A stretch of DNA of 64,000 nucleotides from Myxococcus stipitatus (GTDB lineage Bacteria; Myxococcota; Myxococcia; Myxococcales; Myxococcaceae), in NCBI RefSeq assembly GCF_037414475.1, contig NZ_CP147913.1, positions 6,756,001 through 6,820,000 on the forward strand, read 5' to 3'. Made by a program: the position numbers and the translations under genes. Positions 35,347 through 44,273 of the stretch are shown piece after piece. The number at the start of each line of letters is the position of its first letter. Within the stretch, counting starts at the first letter, position 1. The notes under the pieces are model-generated. The model was not told where the DNA came from. It ran no database searches and worked only from the letters and a program-made list of their open reading frames with translations.

Positions 35347-35437
35347 GCGTTCGCACCGAAGCGAGCCACCGGAGGGTGGGCGGCCGCGCAGGCCAGGACT
35401 GGGCTTGGCGTTCGCGCCGAAGCGCGCCACCGGAGGG
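35347..35437. repeat. Two direct copies of a 30-bp element, 61 bp apart
   Basis: GCGTTCGCACCGAAGCGAGC (from 35347) recurs as GCGTTCGCGCCGAAGCGCGC (from 35408); both continue CACCGGAGGG. The second copy contains GGCG-TTCG-CGCC, a short stem with the stable UUCG loop. It lies between the Cys-rich gene and the end of the PerM-type gene. Confidence 0.6.
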
Positions 35438-35461
35438 GGCGTGCGCTCCCGTTTCCTTGGC

Positions 35462-36703
35462 TCACGCGGCCGGAGGCGCCGTCCCGCTCGCTTGCGCGGC
35501 GGTGTTCGCCTCTGGAGACGGAAGCGACACGACGGACTGTGCCTGCGCCTTGAGGCGCGCGTAGTCGAAGCACGCCACGAGGATGGCGGTGACGGGGACG
35601 GCGAAGAGCGCGCCCATCAAGCCGAAGAGCCGCTCGCCCGCGATGAGCGAGAAGGCCACGATGACCGGGTGGATGCGCGCGGCCTGCCCCATGATTTTGG
35701 GGTTGAGGAAGTAGGCCTCCACCGCGTGGATGCCGATAATCCAGAGCAGGATGGCCACGCCCTTCTGGAAGCCGTCCGCCAGCGCGATGAGGACGATGGG
35801 CACCGAGCTGAGGATGGTGCCGAAGATGGGGATGAGGCTGAAGAACGTGGCGATGGTGGCCAGCAGGAACGCGAACTTCACCCCGAACAGCAGCAGGCCC
35901 ACGAAGGTCAGCGCGCCGTTGACGACGCAGATGGTGACCTGGCCCCGCACGACTCCGGACAGTGAGCGGTCGAGGCGCTCGGCGAGCTGCCGCGCGTCGC
36001 GCGCGTACTCTGGCGGGATGAGGGTGGCGCAGTACTGGCCGATGGCCTGACTGTCGATGGAGAAGAAGGCCGCCACCATCATGATGAAGAACATCATGAA
36101 GACGCCCGCGGCCACGCTCGCGACGATGCTGCGCGACACGTTGACGATGTCGCCCAGGTTCTCCTGCACCAGCGACGAGGCGCGCTTCACCGCGTCGCCC
36201 AGCAGCTTCTCCAGGTCCAGGGCCAGGCTGAAGTGGCCGTTGCCCCCCGCGTCCGCCCCTTCCAGCGCGCGGTTGGAGAGCGCCACGGGGATGCCATGGT
36301 CACTGAGCCACGTCTCTCCGCGCTGCGCGAGTACCTCCACCTGCTCTGGCGTGAGGGTATTGGCCAGCGTCACGACATCGCGGCTGACACGCGCCATCTC
36401 CCGGTAGAGCTGGGGCACCAGCGCCACGAAGAAGAGATACACGCCGACGAAGAAGCCCGCGTAGATGAGCAGGATGGCCACCCACCGGGGGACGGCGCGC
36501 CCGGCGACCTTCACCCGGGTGATACGCGCGACCAGGGGCTGCACCAGGTACGCGATGAGCGCCGCGCCAGCGAAGGGCATCACCACCGAGCGGAACGTCA
36601 CCAGGGCCGCGGCCACGACGAGCCAGAGCGCGCCCAGGACGAGCAGGCGCTTGCGGCGGTCGGTGATGGGCGTCGGAGGCGGGGCGTCCAGGGGCTGCGA
36701 CAT
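35462..36703 (-). CDS. AI-2E/PerM-family membrane transporter
   Basis: A 413-residue protein with about eight transmembrane helices. The family features are the early pair of spans, the central soluble region (about 110-190) and IPIFGTILSSVPIVLIALAD and YFLNPKIMGQAARIHPVIVA near the C-terminus. Members include PerM permeases, TqsA-like proteins and sodium/proton antiporters, so the substrate cannot be assigned. The Pro-rich N-terminus and Ala/Pro/Ser tail are cytoplasmic. It is transcribed alone. Confidence 0.88.
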   Translation of the reverse strand: MSQPLDAPPPTPITDRRKRLLVLGALWLVVAAALVTFRSVVMPFAGAALIAYLVQPLVARITRVKVAGRAVPRWVAILLIYAGFFVGVYLFFVALVPQLYREMARVSRDVVTLANTLTPEQVEVLAQRGETWLSDHGIPVALSNRALEGADAGGNGHFSLALDLEKLLGDAVKRASSLVQENLGDIVNVSRSIVASVAAGVFMMFFIMMVAAFFSIDSQAIGQYCATLIPPEYARDARQLAERLDRSLSGVVRGQVTICVVNGALTFVGLLLFGVKFAFLLATIATFFSLIPIFGTILSSVPIVLIALADGFQKGVAILLWIIGIHAVEAYFLNPKIMGQAARIHPVIVAFSLIAGERLFGLMGALFAVPVTAILVACFDYARLKAQAQSVVSLPSPEANTAAQASGTAPPAA

Positions 36704-37259
36704 GCCTCGGGCTTATGGCACAGGTCGCGCCCTGACAAGGGCGCTGTCCTCCGAGCCCATCCGCCCCTCGGGCACGGAGGCGTCACACATTCCGGAATGG
36801 TGGAAAGTTCGAGCTCCCATTTTCCAGCGGGCTGGGCGGAGAGGGGGCTTCCGCGTCATGTGTCTCGCAAGCCCAGGGCGCGTGAGCTTGTCGATGAGGG
36901 TGACGCGTATGAGCCCAAGGCGTCGTGCCGACGCGGGCGGGGTGCCTCGGTTTCCTCCAGGGGGCGGGCGAGGGCGCGCTGGTGCGAGCACGTGGAGGCT
37001 GTCCATGCAGGGCATGGCCTGGTCCGCGATGCTTGCCTCCGCGCCGCCCAGACGCTGAAGGGCCTCGGCCCCGATGCGGCGGAGCGCCTGTTGAAGCTCT
37101 TCGTCCGCGGCACTTCATCCAGCGTGTATCGCGGCGTGGCCTCGTCAGCGACAAAGTCTGCGCGCGATGAAGGCCTTCCCGTGCAGGGCACGTGAAGGAA
37201 GAGGCCCTCGTCCCGGCCAAGGTCGCCCGCCTTGCTTCGCGCTCGACCGCGGGACCTCC
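36704..37259. other. Non-coding or decayed 556-bp stretch
   Basis: No intact gene was found. On the minus strand a coding-like fragment reads EELQQALRRIGAEALQRLGG (about 37095-37036). It has a stop just upstream and no start codon. A second coding-like piece sits in another frame upstream (YTLDEV). This may be a gene remnant, but the case is weak. Confidence 0.35.
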
Positions 37260-38658
37260 TCATGCGCCGGGCAGCCAGAGCCTCGCCCGCATGCCGCCAC
37301 CTGGGTCGCTCTCGAACTTGAGCGAACCTCCGTGTTCTCGCGCCACGCTCCTTGCCAGTCTCACGCCCAGGCCCATGGCTTGTTCTTGCATCGTGAAGTA
37401 GGGCGTGCCCACGCGCACGCGGGTTCTCCGAGACATGCCGTCGCTTCCGTCCCGAATAACGATGGTCACGCCGGTGGCTTCCCGTGTCGCCTGGACCTCC
37501 ACCTGGGCTCCGTGCGCGCAAGCCCCCACGGCATTGGCCATCAAGTTGAAGAGGGCTTCGCCGAGCCGCCGCGGGTCCACGTTCGCCAGGAGCGGAGGTC
37601 CTTCCGTGGACACCACCACATCGCGCGCCCGCGCGCGGTCCTCCAGTTCCGCCGAGGTCCGCAGGAGCAACTGCTGGACGTCAATTTCCTCCCGTCGTGG
37701 CTCCACCGAGGGGTGCGAGAAGCCCAGGGAGTCCCGGAGGATGTTGTCGATGCGTACGACCTCGCTCATCACCGAGGCCAGTTGTTTGCGCGTGCGTGTG
37801 CTGCGGGAGCATTCGGCGGCGAACTCCAATTGCATGCGCACCGAGTCCAACAGCCTCTCGATGTCGTGCGCCACCTTGCCACTCACGGCCTCCTGCGTGC
37901 GCGCGCGACTCCGCGGCTTCGAGAAGTTCATGGCGGGCGGTGGCGAGCTGTCGCGCGGTGTCCGCGTTGGTCTCTCGCATTTCGATGTCGTGCGCCACCT
38001 TGCCACTCACGGCCTCCTGCGTGCGTGCGCGCGACTCCGCGGCTTCGAGAAGTTCATGGCGGGCGGTGGCGAGCTGTCGCGCGGTGTCCGCGTAGGTCCC
38101 TGTCAGCCCCGAGACTCCCTGCTTGAGCAGCAGCGCGCAGGCTCCCGCGGCACAGACCGTCATCGCCTCCACCCAGGGGGATTCGATGGGAGGGAAGGCG
38201 AGTGAGGGCCAGAGCAGGAGCAGCCCTAGGCTCGCCAGAAGTGTCCCCAGCGCGAGCGCACTTCGCCAGGAGCGCCCGAATGCCGCGAAGGCTGTCACGG
38301 CAGGTGTGAAGAGCAGCGAAAGAAGGGGACTGCGCACTCCTCCCGTCAGCCCGCAGGCCACGGTGATGCCCACCCCGGTGAAGAGCAGCGAGCCCAGCAG
38401 GTATCGCTCGGAGACAGGGCGCGTCCGGAAGCGCGGCGCCTCGATGAGGAAGACGCCAAACATCACCCCTGCGCACAGCAACAGTGCGAGCGACTGTTTC
38501 CCCGGGGCCCCTGAGAAGTGAAGCAACCCCACGGTCAGCACCAGCAGGGGGCTCATCACCAGGGGCCGCTGCACGAGGAAGGACGCACCCGCCGCGCGCA
38601 GTGGAGCCTGGGTGGCATCCGGTGCCAGGATGTCTAACGTGTCGCGCACTTGCCTCAC
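37260..38658 (-). pseudogene. Membrane histidine kinase broken by a tandem duplication and frameshift
   Basis: The 5' part (from a probable GTG at 38658) encodes about six membrane helices and a coiled linker. The 3' part (ending 37260) encodes an H-box (SGKVAHDIERLLDS) and an intact ATPase domain: N-box FNLMANAVGAC, G1 DGSDGMS and G2 MGLGVRLARSVAREHGG. The two parts are in different frames. Between them a ~125-bp segment covering the linker and H-box occurs twice. One copy lacks two bases in a GCGC run, which breaks the frame. Without that loss the duplication would be in frame (126 bp). No response regulator is adjacent. Confidence 0.72.
37858..38094. repeat. Tandem duplication of ~125 bp inside the histidine kinase
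   Basis: Copy 1 (about 37861-37966) and copy 2 (about 37985-38092) are nearly identical and start 124 bases apart. They differ by a 2-bp gap in a TGCGTGCGCGCG run and a few substitutions at the ends. Each encodes ARQLATARHELLEAAESRA and, in the correct frame, EAVSGKVAHDIE. Confidence 0.9.
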
Positions 38659-39411
38659 TCTATCCAGTGCCTGCTGCTCCGGATATGGCCGCCCGCGCTC
38701 ATGAGGAAATCCGACAGGGTGTCGATGGGATTGACCACACGAGAGGACCTCGTGTCGCGCAAACGCTTGGACCAAGGGAATCCGAGGACCGACATGCGCG
38801 ACAAAACGAGCCGGGTGTCACTCCCGCTGGTCTGAATGGCTCCCATGAAGTCATCCGTGTCTGATGTCTCCGTTTCGGCACACTTGCTCCGTCGCGCTCC
38901 CTGGACTTGAGGCCCTCTGGTTCCATCTCAGCGGAGGCGTCGCTGCGCATCTCACCCATCGCTGGGACGCGAGGGCTGTCGTGGCACTTGTTTCCGTCCG
39001 TGCGAGCGTTCTTCGCGATGCTGGGGCCCTCGCGGCTATCTCGTCCCGCAGATTCCGAGGTCCATCGAGGGTGTGGGGCTCCTCATCCAGTACTCCCTGG
39101 AACTGCTTCCCGAAGCGTTCGCCTGTGCGCGAGCGTGGGAGCCATCCTTGCCAGGGACGTTCTGGGGAAGTCTTGTCAGGCTCATCGACATGCGGAGTGT
39201 GTCGGCGACGCTTCAGCGCATTCTCTTCCGCGGGGACGCATCCTCGATGTTCGAGCAGGTGTCCTGAGGGCCGCTCCCGCTTCTCGTCGTCCTCGTCATC
39301 ATCTCCCCCATGTGCTCATGCTCTGTCGACTCTCGAGGAGGGCACCTCGAGAGCGACGGCTCGCGCACGGTGACTCCAGCCGGGTCGACATCACCCGCTG
39401 CGCCGTGGGCC
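38659..39411. other. 753-bp stretch without an intact gene; possible remnant
   Basis: On the plus strand a coding-like segment at about 39073-39267 reads GLLIQYSLELLPEAFACARA, then LPGTFWGSLVRLIDMRSVSA, and stops at 39265. Just upstream, in a different frame, LSWHLFPSVRAFFAMLGPSR looks related in style. Together they suggest a gene broken by a frameshift. The family is not recognised. The remainder shows nothing. Confidence 0.35.
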
Positions 39412-39870
39412 TCAGGCCAGGAGGCTCGAGTCCTGTCGCAGCTTGGACTCCATGCGGTCCAGAATCTCGCGCATGTGTTTGCGCTTCACGCGCCCCTCGG
39501 TCGCCTCACCCAGTCCCAGCATCTGTTCGGTGAGCCAACGCGACAGGAACAGCAGCGGCGTCCGGTCCGTCGGCGCGAGCCCGTGTTCGAGGTAGCGCTT
39601 GTTGCGCATGTAGTCGTCATACGCGTCCGTCTCGTGCGCGAGCTCCCAGCGAGTCAGCCGGAACGCCTCCGCGTACACGACGGGGGAGGGACGAGGAGTC
39701 GGCTCGGTGAAGAGGGCCGCGAAGGCGCCGCCCGTGTCCAGGTCCAGCTCGGACACTGGTGGTGGCCACTGCCGGAGGTCCTTGGCCAACAGTTTGGCCA
39801 CCTCCTCGACGAAGTGGTCGAGGAGGGGAATGGGCTTCAAGTCGAAGAGATGGTCCCATCGCGAAGGCAT
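39412..39870 (-). CDS. Hypothetical cytoplasmic protein
   Basis: A 152-residue protein starting at ATG 39870, with GAGGAG upstream. It has no signal peptide or membrane span. It is rich in charged and aromatic residues (AFRLTRWELAHETDAYDDYM, YLEHGLAPTDRTPLLFLSRW), with a basic C-terminus (RVKRKHMREILDRMESKLRQ). I do not recognise the family. It ends downstream of the lipoprotein gene by 11 bases, so the two are probably co-transcribed. Confidence 0.7.
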   Translation of the reverse strand: MPSRWDHLFDLKPIPLLDHFVEEVAKLLAKDLRQWPPPVSELDLDTGGAFAALFTEPTPRPSPVVYAEAFRLTRWELAHETDAYDDYMRNKRYLEHGLAPTDRTPLLFLSRWLTEQMLGLGEATEGRVKRKHMREILDRMESKLRQDSSLLA

Positions 39871-39881
39871 GTGCGTGCTCC

Positions 39882-40397
39882 TCAGCGGCCCGCGTCTGGG
39901 TTGCGGGGACCGGCATCGGGACTGCCCGCATCCGCCGTCCCTCCGTCCGTCGAGCCACCATCCGTCCCACCGTCCGTCACGCCTCCATCTCCTCCGCCGT
40001 TCAGGCAGCACTCGGGGACCTTCGAGAAGTACAGCGCGGCCTGGGAGCAGAAGGCGCGGATGTCCCGGCGGTGTGCACCGCAGCCCACCACGAAGCGTCC
40101 CGCCTCGCAGGTGGGGGCGGGGGCCGTCGCTGGGTCACACACGCTCAGGCTCCGCGCGCAGACCGCCCTGGAGCGATAGAAGCGCGAGTCGCTCCGGTCG
40201 CCCGGGACGACGGTGCACGTCGCGCCCTGGTCGCACTCCTGGAAGATGGGGCCGGTGGAGCAGGGGCCCACGCTGCAGGCCACCTCGCAGTTGAGGGCCT
40301 CCGACCCGTCACAGCGCGGGGCTTCATCGCAAGGGTCCTCACTCGAGCACGCGGAGATGAAGAGGACGACGAGGAGCGAAGACAGGTAACGCGACAA
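39882..40397 (-). CDS. Cysteine-rich lipoprotein with Asp-Gly-Gly tail
   Basis: A 171-residue protein starting at TTG 40397 with GAGG upstream. The signal ends in the lipobox ISAC. The mature part contains about 15 Cys (CDEAPRCDGSEALNCEVACS, PICFQECDQGATCTVV-like stretches, and FCSQAALYFSKVPECCLNGG). The C-terminus is a low-complexity tail of DGG and DAG units, the same type as the linker in the BatC-like gene. Such proteins are common surface lipoproteins in myxobacteria; the function is unknown. Confidence 0.75.
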   Translation of the reverse strand: MSRYLSSLLVVLFISACSSEDPCDEAPRCDGSEALNCEVACSVGPCSTGPIFQECDQGATCTVVPGDRSDSRFYRSRAVCARSLSVCDPATAPAPTCEAGRFVVGCGAHRRDIRAFCSQAALYFSKVPECCLNGGGDGGVTDGGTDGGSTDGGTADAGSPDAGPRNPDAGR

Positions 40398-40414
40398 GGG
40401 AGCCTCGGTGCGGG

Positions 40415-41152
40415 TCAGGTGAATCGCTCCAGGAAGTTCATCAGGATTTGGCGTCCAGCGGGAGTGGGCGCAAGCCCCGCGAGCAGCCGGGGCACGAACT
40501 CCCCGGGGGCTGCCCCCCGCGCCACGGCTTCCCGCTCCAGCCCCTCCCGCCTCGCATGGATGACGGCGCGAAGTGCTTCTGGCCCAGCCTCCGGGTGGAA
40601 CTGCACGCCCCTCACATTCTCGCGGAACGCCAACGCCTGCGCGGTGGTGTTTTCATTGCCCGCGAGCACTCGAGCATCCCCAGGCACCTGGGTGACGATG
40701 TCCTCATGGGTGGCCTGGGCTGCGAAGACGTCCGGCACCCCGTCGAACAGCGCATCCCTCCGGCCCTCATCAGTGAGCCGCACCTCCACCGTGCCCGTCT
40801 CGCGCCCTTGGGGATTGCGCGCCACCTGTCCACCGTAGGCCCGCGCGAGCAGTTGATGGCCGAAGCACACGCCCAAGACCGGTGTGCCCTGCTCGGCTGC
40901 GTCCACCATGAAGTCGGAGACACGCTCCATCCAGGGCTCCACCCGCGTCACGGACAACGGTGAGCCCGTCATCATCACCGCGTCATACGCGCGCGCATCC
41001 CGAGGCAGCGGCGCGTTGCGATGCACCGGAAGGATGTCGAAGCGATATCCCTTCAGTCCGATGGTGGTCAGAAACCACTGCTCATAGTCACCTACCGCGA
41101 GACGTACGTGCTCAGCGGCCTCACCGGCTTTCAGCAACAAGACGTTCTTCAC
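40415..41152 (-). CDS. Class I glutamine amidotransferase-like protein (possible gamma-glutamyl hydrolase)
   Basis: The start is GTG 41152 (MKNVLLLKAGEAAEHVRLAV), because the longer frame antisense to the aldehyde dehydrogenase has no domain. The 245-residue protein has the nucleophile C96 in GVCFGHQ, and H186 and E188 in GVQFHPE, a full class I GATase triad. GMP-synthase-like stand-alone amidotransferases include gamma-glutamyl-amide hydrolases. It faces away from an aldehyde dehydrogenase, a glutamine-synthetase-like enzyme and an alcohol dehydrogenase. A role as the last, deglutamylating step of that pathway is plausible but inferred. Confidence 0.82.
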   Translation of the reverse strand: MKNVLLLKAGEAAEHVRLAVGDYEQWFLTTIGLKGYRFDILPVHRNAPLPRDARAYDAVMMTGSPLSVTRVEPWMERVSDFMVDAAEQGTPVLGVCFGHQLLARAYGGQVARNPQGRETGTVEVRLTDEGRRDALFDGVPDVFAAQATHEDIVTQVPGDARVLAGNENTTAQALAFRENVRGVQFHPEAGPEALRAVIHARREGLEREAVARGAAPGEFVPRLLAGLAPTPAGRQILMNFLERFT

Positions 41153-41261
41153 CGCCGCATGTTGCCGCGTCTGGACGCCATTCCTACCCTGTCGTGCCAC
41201 CTGTGTTCGCTCCTGGCCAATCTGTCGTCTGGAACGCCCCCGTGTGCCCCGAGGAATCCCC

Positions 41262-42752
41262 ATGATAGATGCACGTTCGCTCACCCCGCGTCTTCCTGCG
41301 TTGCGACTGCTCATCGACGGGCAGGGCGTGGACCCGCTCGAGGGGGGCACGTTGCCCGTGGTGAATCCCGCCACGGGAGAGAAGGTGTGCGACGTGCCGA
41401 GCGCGGGCGCGGTGGATGTGGACCGCGCGGTGAAGGCGGCCCGGCGCGCCTTCGAGTCCGGACCGTGGAGCCGAATGTCCGCGCGCGAGCGAGGCAAGCT
41501 CATCCGAAAGCTCGCCGACCTGCTGTGGCAACGGCGCGAGGAGTTCGGCCTCGTCGAGTCGCTCAACAACGGCAAGACGTTCCGCGACGCCATCCGAGGT
41601 GATGTCGCTCCCGGCGCGGGAACCCTCGCGTACTTCGCGGACTGGGCGGACAAGATTCATGGCGAGGTGCTGCCCGTGGATGGGCCCTTCCATACCTACG
41701 TGCTCAAGGAGCCCGTGGGCGTGGTGGGCGCCATCGTCCCGTGGAACTACCCCACCTGCATCCTGTGCTGGAAGCTGGGGCCGTCGCTCGCGGCGGGGTG
41801 CACGGTGGTGGTGAAGCCGTCGGAGATGACGCCGCTGACAGCGATGAAGCTGGGCGAACTCGCGCTGGAGGCGGGCTTCCCTCCCGGTGTCATCAACGTG
41901 GTGACCGGTTACGGAGACCCCGCGGGTGAAGCACTCGCGCGGCATCCGGACGTGGACAAGATCTCCTTCACCGGCTCGGGCCGCACCGCGCGCAGGCTGA
42001 TGCAGGCATCGGCGGGCAGCAACCTGAAGAAGCTGACGCTGGAGCTGGGCGGTAAGAGCCCGCAGGTCATCTTCTCCGACGCGGACCTGGAGCGCGCGGT
42101 GGAGGCGTGCTTCTGGGGCATCTTCGGCAACAAGGGTGAGACGTGCAACGCGGGCAGCCGCGTGCTGGTGCAAGACGGTATCTACGATGACTTCGTGGGC
42201 CGGTTGGTGGTGCGCGCGCGGCAACTGCGCGTGGGCGACCCGCTGGACCCGTCGACCGAGATGGGCGCGCAGGTGAGCCAGAAGCAGCTCGACACCATCC
42301 TGGGCTACGTCGAGAGCGGCCGTCAGCAGGGTGCCCACCTCCTCACGGGCGGCGAGCGCGACACGGAGAACATCAAGGCCAAGGGCTTCTTCATGCGGCC
42401 CACCGTGTTCGGCGAGGTGAAGCCCGACATGAAGATTGCCCAGGAGGAGATCTTCGGCCCGGTGCTGAGCTGTCTGCGCTTCCGTGACGACGCCCAGGCG
42501 CTGGAGCTGGCCAACGGCACGCTCTACGGGCTGGCCGCTTCGCTGTGGACTCGCGACGTGGCGAAGGCGCATGCGCTGGCGCGCAAGGTGAAGAGCGGCG
42601 TCGTGTGGATCAACTGCTTCAACGAGTTCGACGATGCCGCTCCATTCGGCGGCTACAAGGAGTCCGGCTGGGGCCGTGATTTGTCGCACCACGCGCTGGA
42701 GGGGTACCTCCAGTGCAAGGCGGTGTGGACGCGGCTGCCGTCCGACGTCTGA
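41262..42752 (+). CDS. NAD(P)-dependent aldehyde dehydrogenase
   Basis: The start is ATG 41262, after GAGGAATCCCC. The 496-residue ALDH has the catalytic C295 in NKGETCNAGSR and the general base E261 in LELGGKSP. VVGAIVPWNYPTCILCWKLG and FTGSGRTARRLM line the cofactor site. The sequence is closest in style to betaine-aldehyde/PuuC-type enzymes. It is the first gene of a three-gene set with the GS-like and Fe-ADH genes, and would oxidise the aldehyde made by the alcohol dehydrogenase. Confidence 0.93.
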   Translation: MIDARSLTPRLPALRLLIDGQGVDPLEGGTLPVVNPATGEKVCDVPSAGAVDVDRAVKAARRAFESGPWSRMSARERGKLIRKLADLLWQRREEFGLVESLNNGKTFRDAIRGDVAPGAGTLAYFADWADKIHGEVLPVDGPFHTYVLKEPVGVVGAIVPWNYPTCILCWKLGPSLAAGCTVVVKPSEMTPLTAMKLGELALEAGFPPGVINVVTGYGDPAGEALARHPDVDKISFTGSGRTARRLMQASAGSNLKKLTLELGGKSPQVIFSDADLERAVEACFWGIFGNKGETCNAGSRVLVQDGIYDDFVGRLVVRARQLRVGDPLDPSTEMGAQVSQKQLDTILGYVESGRQQGAHLLTGGERDTENIKAKGFFMRPTVFGEVKPDMKIAQEEIFGPVLSCLRFRDDAQALELANGTLYGLAASLWTRDVAKAHALARKVKSGVVWINCFNEFDDAAPFGGYKESGWGRDLSHHALEGYLQCKAVWTRLPSDV

Positions 42753-42783
42753 GCATTCCCTCACCCCAGGAAGGAAGGTCCCG

Positions 42784-44250
42784 ATGGCGACCCGTCCCAA
42801 GGCGAAGGTCCTCACGCATCCGGCGGTGGCTCGCAGGGCCCGCACGAAGGAACGCGGTGGGACGGTGCGCGGAGGCACCGGGCCCCGTGAGTCGGGAGGC
42901 TCCGACTCCCTGAAGCGGTGGTTGGAAGACCAGGGCGCGAAGCACGTGAAGCTCGGCGCCGTGGACATCGAGGGTGTCTGGCGCGGCAAGTACGTCTCGC
43001 TCGAGAAGTTCTTGAGCGCGGCGAAGAACGGCCTGGGTTTCTGCGACGTCGTGTTCGGTTGGGACCTGGCTGACGAACTGCTCGACAACACCGAGGTGAC
43101 GGGCTGGCACACCGGCTATCCGGATGCCCATGCCACGGTGGATATCTCCACGGGGCGGATGATTCCGTGGGAGCCCGACACCGCGGCCTTCCTGCTCGAC
43201 TTCGTCAACCCAGACGGCACCCCCTTCGAGGCGAGTCCCCGGCAGCTCCTGCACAAGGTGTCCGCGCACGCGAGGAAGCTGGGCTACCTGCCTCGCTTCG
43301 GGGCCGAGTACGAGTTCTTCATCTTCAAGGAGCAGCCGCAGAGCCTGAAGGAGAAGGGGTATCAGGGGCTCACGCCGCTGACGCCGGGCATGTTCGGCTA
43401 CTCGTGGCTGCGCACGTCCCTCAACGCGCCCCTGGTGCACGCGCTCATCGACGGGTGCAACGGCTTCGGGCTCAACATCGAGGGCTTCCACACGGAGACG
43501 GGCCCCGGCGTGTTCGAAGCGGCCATCCGCTATGACGATGTGGAGCGCGCGGCGGACAAGGCGGTGCTCTTCAAGACGGTGGTGAAGGAGCTGTGCGCTC
43601 GCCAGGGACTCACCGCGTGTTTCATGGCGAAGGTGAACGCGAAGCTGCCGGGGTGCTCGGGGCACGTGCATCAGTCGCTCTGGGATTTGAAGGGGGAGCA
43701 CAACCTCTTCCACGAAGAGGGCGTGCCCCACGGCATGAGCCGCATCATGCGCAGCTACATCGGCGGGCAGATTGCGTTGATGCCCGAGTTGACCGCGCTC
43801 TACTGGCCCACCATCAACAGCTACAAGCGCAGCGTGGAGAACACCTGGGCGCCCACCGCCGCGGCGTGGGGCCTGGAGAACCGCACCTGCGCCATTCGCG
43901 TCATCGGCGAGGACGCGAAGTCCATGCGCATCGAGTACCGGCAGCTCGGCGCGGACATGAACGCATACATCGGCATGGCGGCGAGCCTGGCCGCGGGGCT
44001 GTGGGGCATCGAGAACGAAATCGAACCCCCGCCTCCGTGCAACGCCAACGCCTACGCGTCCCACACGGCCGCGCCCCTGCCGCGCAACCTCAAGGAATCG
44101 GTGGCCCTGCTCAAGCAGAGCGAGCGCGCCCGGGAGATTCTGGGCGAGGGCTTCGTGGACCACTTCGTGCGTACGCGCGAATGGGAGGTGCGCCAGTACG
44201 AGCGCGCCGTCACCAACTGGGAGCTGGAGCGCTACCTGGAGCTCATCTGA
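42784..44250 (+). CDS. Glutamine-synthetase-like gamma-glutamylation enzyme
   Basis: A 488-residue GS-fold protein starting at ATG 42784, with AGGAAGG upstream. The catalytic domain has FGAEYEFFIF, GFGLNIEGFHTETGPGVFEA, FMAKVNAKLPGCSGHVHQSL and RTCAIRVIGEDAKSMRIEYR (metal and ATP ligands). It lacks the adenylylation-loop context of GlnA and has the divergence typical of gamma-glutamyl-amine synthetases (PuuA, GlnA3 and GlnA4 types). With the adjacent ALDH and alcohol dehydrogenase it probably adds glutamate to an amine. The amine cannot be read from the sequence. Confidence 0.88.
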   Translation: MATRPKAKVLTHPAVARRARTKERGGTVRGGTGPRESGGSDSLKRWLEDQGAKHVKLGAVDIEGVWRGKYVSLEKFLSAAKNGLGFCDVVFGWDLADELLDNTEVTGWHTGYPDAHATVDISTGRMIPWEPDTAAFLLDFVNPDGTPFEASPRQLLHKVSAHARKLGYLPRFGAEYEFFIFKEQPQSLKEKGYQGLTPLTPGMFGYSWLRTSLNAPLVHALIDGCNGFGLNIEGFHTETGPGVFEAAIRYDDVERAADKAVLFKTVVKELCARQGLTACFMAKVNAKLPGCSGHVHQSLWDLKGEHNLFHEEGVPHGMSRIMRSYIGGQIALMPELTALYWPTINSYKRSVENTWAPTAAAWGLENRTCAIRVIGEDAKSMRIEYRQLGADMNAYIGMAASLAAGLWGIENEIEPPPPCNANAYASHTAAPLPRNLKESVALLKQSERAREILGEGFVDHFVRTREWEVRQYERAVTNWELERYLELI

Positions 44251-44273
44251 TGAGCCCGAGGGAGGAACCCGAG

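Noticed and set aside
36856..37521. 221-codon minus-strand frame overlapping the end of the kinase
   Set aside because: Composition is Arg/Pro-rich and it overlaps the clear ATPase domain of the kinase in another frame.
40145..40342. Small frame inside the Cys-rich lipoprotein
   Set aside because: Out-of-frame shadow; the lipoprotein has a lipobox and a ribosome site.
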